NCBI GenBank assembly: GCA_004296815.1
Contig: SCVT01000122.1
Coordinates: 1 to 5,153 of the forward strand
Direction: 5' to 3'
Source of the DNA: Reyranella sp.
GTDB lineage: Bacteria > Pseudomonadota > Alphaproteobacteria > Reyranellales > Reyranellaceae
DNA length: 5,153 nt
Numbering within the stretch: position 1 is the stretch's first letter; each line of letters starts with the position of its first letter. A program made the translations under genes and the position numbers. The notes beneath the pieces are model-generated. The model ran no database searches. It saw only the letters and a list, made by a program, of their open reading frames with translations, and was not told where the DNA came from. Shown piece after piece: positions 1 to 4,246 of the stretch.

Positions 1-122
1 GTGCCGACGGCGGTGATGACGCCGTCCTCCTGCAGCACCGCTCCGCCCTCGATCTCGTTCCACGAGAAGCGGTCCTTCGTCCCGGTGATGGTGGCGCGGC
101 TGCGGATCAGGCTGGTGGCCAT
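1..122 (-). CDS. Amidohydrolase-family protein, N-terminal fragment (cut by window edge)
   Basis: Only the first 40 codons are visible; the gene runs off the left edge. The start is ATG at 122, with AAGGAG nine bases upstream. The visible residues form the short beta-rich N-terminal region that precedes the metal-binding barrel in amidohydrolases: 'RATITG' near residue 9, then 'WNEIEGGAVLQEDGVITAVG' at 21-40. The W-x-E-I-x-x-G-A-V-x-x-x-D-G-x-I-x-x-V-G pattern is common at the start of such proteins (imidazolonepropionase, cytosine deaminase and aryldialkylphosphatase-like groups). The metal ligands (HxH and later His/Asp) would lie outside the window, so the substrate and catalytic competence cannot be judged. 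It follows the lipoprotein gene and an orphan EamA tail on the same strand. The EamA tail's stop is 64 bases before this ATG, an ordinary operon spacing, which suggests that an EamA transporter originally preceded it directly. The family call is an inference from a short stretch. Confidence 0.62.
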   Translation of the reverse strand, partial: MATSLIRSRATITGTKDRFSWNEIEGGAVLQEDGVITAVG

Positions 123-131
123 GCGAGGCTT

Positions 132-137
132 CTCCTT
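132..137 (-). promoter_or_regulatory. Shine-Dalgarno site of the amidohydrolase gene
   Basis: The minus strand reads AAGGAG at 137-132, nine bases before the ATG at 122. It is the strongest ribosome site in the window and fixes that start. It lies downstream of the orphan EamA tail, so the site belongs to the amidohydrolase gene itself. Confidence 0.7.
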
Positions 138-186
138 CGGTCACGGAGCAGCAAGGGACGTGCCACGGGACTCCGGTCCGGGGAAG

Positions 187-296
187 CTACTTCCTCGCGG
201 CGACCAGCGCCTTGTGCCGCTGCCGCTCGACATGGCCGAGATAGAGGCCCGAGCAGACGATCACGCCGGCCCCGACCCAGGTCCAGAAGTCCGGCA
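187..296 (-). pseudogene. Orphan 3' end of an EamA/DMT transporter gene
   Basis: On the minus strand, 296-190 encodes the last helix and tail of an EamA transporter, starting at PDFWTWVGAGVIVCSG and ending HKALVAARK, with TAG at 189-187. Bases 203-296 are identical to the 3' end of the complete EamA gene at 1649-1742. Only the last codons differ: HKALVAARK here against HKALVKK there, a difference involving a six-base indel. The rest of the transporter (about 270 residues) is missing, and there is no plausible start codon or ribosome site, so it is a gene remnant. It is in the same frame as the upstream lipoprotein gene, with no stop between that gene's TAG (351-349) and this fragment. It could be the displaced original tail of the neighbouring EamA gene, or a piece of a lost paralogue. 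The fragment itself is certain; its history is inferred. Confidence 0.85.
203..296 (-). repeat. 94-bp perfect direct repeat, copy 1
   Basis: This stretch is identical base for base to 1649-1742 and in the same orientation; the offset between the copies is 1446 bp. Identity stops abruptly at the right end (CCGGCA then GCCGGG here, CCGGCA then TGTCGC in copy 2). At the left end a degenerate extension continues to the stop codon. It forms the left boundary of the segment holding the lipoprotein gene. Confidence 0.97.
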
Positions 297-298
297 GC

Positions 299-329
299 CG
301 GGAGGGCGAGCCCGACCGGTCGCCTCCCG
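299..329 (-). other. Stem-loop just downstream of the lipoprotein gene
   Basis: CGGGAGG (299-305) pairs with CCTCCCG (323-329). The 17-base loop contains part of the self-complementary CGACCGGTCG (313-322), so an alternative shorter hairpin is possible. It begins about 20 bases after the lipoprotein stop codon on the minus strand. No U-rich tract follows it in that direction, so it is not a textbook intrinsic terminator. It could stabilise an mRNA 3' end or weakly attenuate transcription into the amidohydrolase gene. In high-GC DNA such stems also arise by chance. Confidence 0.3.
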
Positions 330-348
330 ACTTTCGCAATGCCAGGGC

Positions 349-1509
349 CTACTCGGCGCCCAGCGCCTTCTTGAGCTGCTCGAGGCCAAGGCTCTTCGCC
401 GCGCCCGAGACCGCGTCGAGATCCTTGCCTGCACCTTCGAACGCCTTGGCGCCTTCGCCCTGCTCGACCACCGAGACGACGATGGTCGCCGGCACCGCGG
501 CATCGAGCGGCGGCATGATCGTGCCTTCGGCGAACTTGCTCCTGTCGTAGGGCTTCCGCACATCCTTCGTCTCGACAATCAGGGCGCCGTGGGCCGTCGG
601 CCTATCCTCGTAGCCGATGACGTTGCCCTGCTGGTCGCGCTTGGTGACCTTTCTCGTGCTTTGATACTCGGGGCTGCCCGGTTCGCCCTTCGGCAACGTC
701 TGTACATTCGGCAGCTCGACGCCCTGGATCGTGTAGTTCTGAAGCGTGAGCAGGCGCGTGGTCTGCTGCCCCTGCCCGGCTTGCAGGACGTTGATGCCGA
801 CCGAGACCGCCAAGTTGACCTTGTTGTCCTCCTTGAACGTGCGTGCCGCCGAATAGTTCATGTCGATGAAAATCGGCTTCATCACGTAGGCATTGCCCTT
901 CGGTGAAAGCACGAGCCCCAGCGTCATCGCGGGCAGAAAGATTTTGCTGTTGCCGGAGCCGCCCGCGCGAAGCTCGTCGCGATAGGCCTGATGGACGGGC
1001 AGTTTGACGTTCGCGTCGTCGAACTCGGTCTGCCGTTGCACGACGAGACACTTCAGATACCGGTCGCGCGCGCCCGGCGGCAGCGCCAGGCTGTCGACGT
1101 TCACCTTGAAGGCATATTCGGCCTTGAACTCCTCGGCCTTCTTTTTCACGTAGTCCTTCGCCTGCGCCACGCCGGCATCGATCAGCATGCCGGCCAGCGC
1201 CACGATGATCCCGGCCGCGACAGGCGCCATCGCGGGTTGGATCGTATCGGTCTGCGTCGGCCGCTGCGGCGGCGAGCAGTTGGCCTGCAGGGCGGCCTTC
1301 GCATCCTCCGACAGGCCCTGCCACTTCTCGGACGGGATATTGCCGGTACGGCGGCCATCCGAGTAGATCAGCGCCATCTCCAGCTTGTCGGTTCCGCCCG
1401 ACTTTGCGCTGTACTCGCTCGACGGCGTGGTTGCGACAGTGGCCAGATCGCAGCCTGCCATGGCAAAGGCGGCCGCCGGGACGGCGACCCACTTCAGGTA
1501 TCGAATCAT
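349..1509 (-). CDS. Predicted lipoprotein of unknown family (386 aa)
   Basis: I do not recognise this family. The ATG at 1509 is chosen because it has a GGGGGAG ribosome site and opens a lipoprotein signal: positive residues (R3, K6), a hydrophobic stretch, and the lipobox A-M-A-G-C with Cys at 20. A frame extension to 1590 would put 27 residues ahead of the signal and is unlikely. Residue 21 is Asp; in E. coli, Asp after the lipidated Cys keeps lipoproteins in the inner membrane, though this rule may not hold here. The mature part has a second strongly hydrophobic stretch at about 94-115, followed by a charged lysine-rich helix at 118-131. The rest (about 132-350) looks like a mixed, beta-rich soluble domain. 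The C-terminal 35 residues are Gly/Ala/Lys-rich and probably helical. Two further cysteines (78 and 154) could form a disulfide. The gene sits alone between two copies of a 94-bp repeat, in line with the flanking EamA and amidohydrolase genes, which suggests it arrived as a unit. Function is unknown; an envelope-associated role is inferred only from the signal. Confidence 0.85.
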   Translation of the reverse strand: MIRYLKWVAVPAAAFAMAGCDLATVATTPSSEYSAKSGGTDKLEMALIYSDGRRTGNIPSEKWQGLSEDAKAALQANCSPPQRPTQTDTIQPAMAPVAAGIIVALAGMLIDAGVAQAKDYVKKKAEEFKAEYAFKVNVDSLALPPGARDRYLKCLVVQRQTEFDDANVKLPVHQAYRDELRAGGSGNSKIFLPAMTLGLVLSPKGNAYVMKPIFIDMNYSAARTFKEDNKVNLAVSVGINVLQAGQGQQTTRLLTLQNYTIQGVELPNVQTLPKGEPGSPEYQSTRKVTKRDQQGNVIGYEDRPTAHGALIVETKDVRKPYDRSKFAEGTIMPPLDAAVPATIVVSVVEQGEGAKAFEGAGKDLDAVSGAAKSLGLEQLKKALGAE

Positions 1510-1514
1510 CGTAG

Positions 1515-1521
1515 CTCCCCC
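1515..1521 (-). promoter_or_regulatory. Ribosome binding site of the lipoprotein gene
   Basis: The minus strand reads GGGGGAG at 1521-1515, five bases before the ATG at 1509. It decides the start of the lipoprotein in favour of the Met that opens the signal peptide, and against the upstream in-frame ATG at 1590. Confidence 0.6.
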
Positions 1522-1524
1522 AAG

Positions 1525-1538
1525 CACCCTAGTGGGTG
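1525..1538. promoter_or_regulatory. Small inverted repeat in the lipoprotein leader
   Basis: CACCC (1525-1529) and GGGTG (1534-1538) flank a 4-base centre, three bases upstream of the ribosome site of the lipoprotein gene. It could be a small operator or a leader hairpin affecting translation. No convincing -35/-10 pair was found in 1510-1638: a TTGAAA is present on the minus strand (about 1574-1569), but nothing like a -10 box lies at the right distance. Transcription may therefore come from EamA upstream. Five-base arms are short, so this is tentative. Confidence 0.2.
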
Positions 1539-1596
1539 TGGAGCGACGGTGGACCAGCCGAGCGAACGTTTCAACCACCGTTGCGTGCATACCTTG

Positions 1597-1618
1597 GCCG
1601 GGCGCAACTTCGCCCGAC
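1597..1618 (-). other. Stem-loop just downstream of the EamA gene
   Basis: CGGGCG (1599-1604) pairs with CGCCCG (1611-1616) around a 6-base loop. A G-U pair and a G-C pair extend it to 1597-1618. It starts about 20 bases after the EamA stop on the minus strand, the same relative place as the stem after the lipoprotein gene. No T-tract follows it, so termination would be weak at best. Confidence 0.3.
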
Positions 1619-1638
1619 TGCAGACGGACGCCCGTCCC

Positions 1639-2538
1639 CTACTTCTTCACCAGCGCCTTGTGCCGCTGCCGCTCGACATGGCCGAGATAGAGGCCCGAGC
1701 AGACGATCACGCCGGCCCCGACCCAGGTCCAGAAGTCCGGCATGTCGCCGAACACCAGGTAGCCCAGGACCGCCGCGCCGAGGAGCTGGACGTAGTTAAA
1801 GGGCGCCACGACTGCGGCCGGCGCCTGGCTGTAGGCGATGGTCAGGAAATAGTGGCCGACCGCCGCCATGACGCCGAGGCCCACGAACAGCGCCCAGTGC
1901 CAGCCGAGCGACGGTGTCACCCACTCGAACGGCAGGAGCGGCGCCGCCGCCACCGTGCCGACGATGGTCGCCATGGTGGCCGAGGCGTCGGGCCGCTCGG
2001 TCTGGCCGTAGCGCCGCGAATAGAGCTGGTAGAGCGAGCTGCAGATCGTGCTGGCGACGATCAGCAGCGACGCCCACTGGAAGCCGCCGAAGCCGGGACG
2101 CACGACGATCAGCGCGCCGACGAAGCCCACGCAGCAGGCGGCCCAGCGCTTCGCGCCCACCGGCTCGCCGAGGAACTTCGAGGAGAGCGCCGTCACCACC
2201 AGCGGGCTGGTGAGCGAGATCGAGGCTGCCGAGGCGAGCGGCATGTGGACGAGGCCGTGGAAGTAGAGGAACGAAGAGAAGAACAACAGCAGGCCGCGGA
2301 TCACCTGGCTCGGCACGTTGTGCCAGCGAAACAGGGCCCTTCCGCTCCGCGGCAGGAACAGGACCATCATCACCACGAAAGCGAAGAAGTAGCGGCCCCA
2401 GATGACCTCGACGACCGGGAAGCTCTGGCTCAGCGTCTTGGAGATCGCGTTGAGGACCGAGAAGCACAGGACCGAGCCGATGATGGCGAGAATGGCCCCC
2501 AGAATCCGGTCGGTCGGCGGGGGCGCATCCACTTTCAT
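1639..2538 (-). CDS. EamA/DMT-superfamily transporter (10 TM)
   Basis: A 299-residue inner-membrane protein with two EamA repeats, the usual length and layout for the drug/metabolite transporter superfamily. The first repeat spans about 13-148; its conserved end contains FHGLVHMPLASAASISLTSP (93-112) and FLGEPVGAKRW (122-132), ending in VVRPG. The second spans about 158-287, with AYSQAPAAVVAPFNYVQLLG (235-254) and FGDMPDFWTWVGAGVIV. I count about ten hydrophobic helices and a short basic cytoplasmic tail. Members export or import metabolites such as amino acids, purines or S-adenosylmethionine; the substrate cannot be read from sequence. The ATG at 2538 is preferred because a weak AGG lies nine bases upstream; the in-frame TTG at 2547 would abut that AGG directly. 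Its last 94 coding bases recur downstream as an orphan tail at 203-296. It is transcribed divergently from the helix-turn-helix gene and probably leads the minus-strand group. Confidence 0.93.
   Translation of the reverse strand: MKVDAPPPTDRILGAILAIIGSVLCFSVLNAISKTLSQSFPVVEVIWGRYFFAFVVMMVLFLPRSGRALFRWHNVPSQVIRGLLLFFSSFLYFHGLVHMPLASAASISLTSPLVVTALSSKFLGEPVGAKRWAACCVGFVGALIVVRPGFGGFQWASLLIVASTICSSLYQLYSRRYGQTERPDASATMATIVGTVAAAPLLPFEWVTPSLGWHWALFVGLGVMAAVGHYFLTIAYSQAPAAVVAPFNYVQLLGAAVLGYLVFGDMPDFWTWVGAGVIVCSGLYLGHVERQRHKALVKK
1649..1742 (-). repeat. 94-bp perfect direct repeat, copy 2 (inside EamA)
   Basis: This copy covers the codons for the last transmembrane helix and most of the C-terminal tail of the complete EamA gene. 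It is identical to 203-296. Identity extends through every third codon position, so the two copies either separated very recently or are kept alike by gene conversion. Confidence 0.97.
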
Positions 2539-2612
2539 CGCGGCCAACCTAGCGGCATCACCGGTGTGAGCAAGTGCAGCGACGGCGTACGCGGCCGCAG
2601 CATTTGCATGGG

Positions 2613-2641
2613 TTGGTCGGGACCTCTGGCATGGCTATAAA
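2613..2641 (+). promoter_or_regulatory. Candidate promoter P1 of the helix-turn-helix gene
   Basis: TTGGTC (2613-2618) and TATAAA (2636-2641) are separated by 17 bases, the ideal sigma70 spacing. The -10 box matches the consensus at five of six bases, the -35 at three. It lies in one of the few AT-rich stretches of the window. It would give a transcript starting near 2648, with a leader of about 35 bases. Confidence 0.4.
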
Positions 2642-2658
2642 AGGATGTTGGCTATCCT
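2642..2658. promoter_or_regulatory. Inverted repeat between the tandem promoters (possible operator)
   Basis: AGGAT (2642-2646) and ATCCT (2654-2658) flank seven bases. The repeat sits just after the P1 -10 box and overlaps the P2 -35 box, where a repressor would block both. The neighbouring helix-turn-helix protein is one possible ligand, but this is speculation. Five-base arms can occur by chance. Confidence 0.22.
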
Positions 2659-2676
2659 ATCCGTTCCTCCTATATG
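2648..2676 (+). promoter_or_regulatory. Candidate promoter P2, placing the transcript start at the ATG
   Basis: TTGGCT (2648-2653, four of six consensus bases) and TATATG (2671-2676, four of six) are also 17 bases apart. A start six to eight bases after the -10 box falls at 2682-2684, which is the ATG (2683) of the next gene. Together with the lack of a good ribosome site there, this points to a leaderless mRNA. Confidence 0.4.
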
Positions 2677-2682
2677 TGAGCA

Positions 2683-3054
2683 ATGACCATCCGCCTCACC
2701 TACGCTCCCAGGGACCGCGCCCTCTCCCCCACCATGAAGCGCGTGGCCTTCCTGCGCGCCTTCTGGGCCACCGGCTCGGCCTCGTTCGCCGCGGCCTGTG
2801 CCGGCGTCCAGCGCACCACGCCCTATGTCTGGAAGGCCCAGGAACCCGACTTCGCGTTGCTGTGGGAGGAAGGCCGCTACGCCGAGCGCACCCACACGAT
2901 CCACCGCCCTCACCTGCCGGCCGCGCGCATGAACGATCGGATGCTCGAGTTCCAGATGCGCCGCGCGGCGGGGCATCGGTCGAGATTTTCGACACCCACT
3001 GCGACACCGGAAAGGAATGAAACGCCCAGGGGCCGGGCTTTGGACGGATTGTGA
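2683..3054 (+). CDS. Small helix-turn-helix protein, terminase-small-subunit-like
   Basis: The open frame encodes 123 residues. Residues 20-65 match the DNA-binding pattern of phage terminase small subunits and related HTH proteins: a first helix (VAFLRAFWATGS), then FAAACAGV, a recognition helix (RTTPYVWKAQ), then EPDFALLWEEG, equivalent to the frequent 'DPxFAxxWxEA' motif. It probably binds DNA; whether it packages phage DNA or regulates is unknown, and no terminase large subunit or other phage gene is nearby. The ATG at 2683 is favoured over that at 2734 because codons 1-17 already have GC-rich third positions. It has only a weak GAG upstream, and a promoter places the mRNA start at this ATG. 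After about residue 97 the sequence turns into low-complexity basic residues with poor third-position GC (7 of 15). The -1 frame from the GGGG run at 2970-2973 is better (11 of 15) and ends at TGA 3018-3020. The intact protein may therefore have had about 112 residues, and the annotated C-terminus may be an artefact of a one-base loss. Confidence 0.72.
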   Translation: MTIRLTYAPRDRALSPTMKRVAFLRAFWATGSASFAAACAGVQRTTPYVWKAQEPDFALLWEEGRYAERTHTIHRPHLPAARMNDRMLEFQMRRAAGHRSRFSTPTATPERNETPRGRALDGL

Positions 3055-3064
3055 CAACAATCTT

Positions 3065-3104
3065 CCCGAGTCGCAGTGCGACTCCCGAGTCGCTCCGCGA
3101 CTCG
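3065..3104. repeat. Two tandem palindromes between convergent genes (REP-like or bidirectional terminator)
   Basis: Two hairpins follow each other with a 19-base period. The first pairs GAGTCGCA (3068-3075) with TGCGACTC (3077-3084); the second pairs CGAGTCGC (3086-3093) with GCGACTCG (3097-3104) around TCC. Both begin with the same ten bases, CCCGAGTCGC, so the second looks like a duplicate of the first with an altered loop. The arms of one can also pair with those of the other. They lie between the 3' ends of the helix-turn-helix gene (3054) and the FUSC gene (3110-3112), where a terminator working in both directions would be expected. No T-tract follows on either side. Short GC-rich palindromes in such gaps are often members of repeated extragenic families, but that needs a genome search. 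Confidence 0.6.
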
Positions 3105-3109
3105 CGGCG

Positions 3110-4246
3110 TCAGGGCTCCAGCTCTTCCTTCAGTTCCTCGTCACTCGGCCACAGCAACAAGGAGACCAGCATGAGGATACCGAGCCCCCCGGTGATGCCG
3201 GCGAAGCGGTCGACGCCCGGCATGATGCTGTCGGGCGGCGACTGGCCCTGGACCATGGTGATGACGAAGACGAACGCGAACTGCGTGCCGACATAGCCGA
3301 CGCCGTGCCGGCCGACCTGGATGTGCATGCCGACCCAGACCACGGCGCCGATCATGAAGAGCCACCAGATGAAGGACTCGACGTTCAGCGCCAGGCAGGC
3401 CAGCGCCACGAGGCCACCCATCAGGCAGCCGATGAACCTGTGCAGGGATTTCTGCGCCACCAGGTGCCGCGTGCTGACGCCACCGTCGGCCACCAGCGGC
3501 GCCGCCATCACGACGGCGATGGTGACGGCCATCTCGGCGCCGTCCGGCAGGTCGATCAGCACCCAGATCCACAGCACGGCGACGACGGCGATGGCCGAGC
3601 GCACGCCGTGCAGCACCGAGGGCCATTGGGCGCCCAGCAGGTGACGCCAGCCCGGCGCAGTGGGCGGCGGCTCCGAATGCCAGTCCTGCAGGACGTTGGC
3701 CGTGATGATGGCGCAGGTGACGCCGGCCGCCACATCCATCACGCGGTCGCAGGCGATCTCGAAGGCCAGCTCCGGGTTGTTGAGGCTCATCAGCAGAACC
3801 ATGCTCGAGGTGATCGACATGAAGAGCCAGGCGAGCCCGTGCGGGCTGACCTGCATGGCTATGACGCCGAACATGGTGGTGAGGGCGAGGAACAGGCAGA
3901 GTGCCACCTGGTCGTAGGGCAGCCAGCGCGCCATGACGAAGCCCAGGAAGGCGCCGGCGATCGTGCCGCCCAGGCGCATCAGGCCGCGCCGCAGCGAGCC
4001 CGCCCCGGTCGACATCAGGGACATGAAGCCGCTGATCGCCACCCACCACGGCGAGTTGAGTTCGAGCAGCAGAGCCACGACGACCGACAGGGTGACGGAA
4101 ACGGCAGCGACGAGCCCTTGACGGGTCTGCACCGGATCGGCGCCGAGCTCGCGCACCTCTCTCACGAACGCGACCAGAGTGTCGTCGATCATGCGCCCGC
4201 CCTCGGCGAAGTCCGCCTTCACGGCGCGGGCGAAGCGAAAATTCAC
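3110..4246 (-). CDS. Compact FUSC-family inner-membrane efflux protein
   Basis: A polytopic membrane protein of 378 residues from GTG 4246 (360 from ATG 4192). It resembles the FUSC/AaeB group, which exports aromatic carboxylic acids, fusaric acid or similar compounds together with a membrane fusion protein. About 12 hydrophobic helices fall into two pseudo-repeated halves, about 43-188 and 213-368. Each half has the family-type segment after its second helix, STGAGSLRRGLMRLGGTIAG (79-98) in the first and STRHLVAQKSLHRFIGCLMGG (258-278) in the second. Typical AaeB proteins have about 650 residues with large cytoplasmic parts between the halves; here only a 20-25 residue linker remains. GTG 4246 overlaps the HlyD stop as GTGA and its first 18 codons have coding-like third positions (16 of 18 G/C). 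ATG 4192 has GAGGG seven bases upstream and remains a real alternative. Translational coupling to the HlyD gene is inferred. Confidence 0.85.
   Translation of the reverse strand: MNFRFARAVKADFAEGGRMIDDTLVAFVREVRELGADPVQTRQGLVAAVSVTLSVVVALLLELNSPWWVAISGFMSLMSTGAGSLRRGLMRLGGTIAGAFLGFVMARWLPYDQVALCLFLALTTMFGVIAMQVSPHGLAWLFMSITSSMVLLMSLNNPELAFEIACDRVMDVAAGVTCAIITANVLQDWHSEPPPTAPGWRHLLGAQWPSVLHGVRSAIAVVAVLWIWVLIDLPDGAEMAVTIAVVMAAPLVADGGVSTRHLVAQKSLHRFIGCLMGGLVALACLALNVESFIWWLFMIGAVVWVGMHIQVGRHGVGYVGTQFAFVFVITMVQGQSPPDSIMPGVDRFAGITGGLGILMLVSLLLWPSDEELKEELEP

Noticed and set aside
1..906. Plus-strand open frame (301 codons) from the window start into the lipoprotein gene
   Set aside because: It is antisense to the amidohydrolase start, the orphan EamA tail and the lipoprotein, with no recognisable domain. 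It spans unrelated segments, as a chance frame would.
1510..1590. N-terminal extension of the lipoprotein to ATG 1590
   Set aside because: It would place 27 residues ahead of a clear lipoprotein signal peptide, and the Met at 1509 has its own GGGGGAG site.
203..1742. Classical transposon target-site duplication
   Set aside because: Ninety-four bases is far longer than the usual 2-14 base duplications. No terminal inverted repeats or transposase gene lie between the copies.
991..2640. Very long plus-strand open frame (549 codons) across the lipoprotein and EamA genes
   Set aside because: It is antisense to two well-supported genes, rich in Arg/His/Asp/Glu low-complexity residues, crosses their boundary, and has no ribosome site. 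Long antisense frames are normal at this GC content.
2634..2644. TATAAAAGG resembling a eukaryotic TATA box
   Set aside because: Everything else in the window is bacterial (operons, Shine-Dalgarno sites, lipobox). It is better read as the -10 box of promoter P1.
2666..2671. Perfect AGGAGG on the minus strand, suggesting a minus-strand gene
   Set aside because: No ATG, GTG or TTG lies at a workable distance downstream, and the only minus-strand frame there is antisense to the HTH gene with no domain.
3068..3104. CRISPR-like repeat pair
   Set aside because: The period is only 19 bases, the units are palindromic without unique spacers, and there are only two copies.
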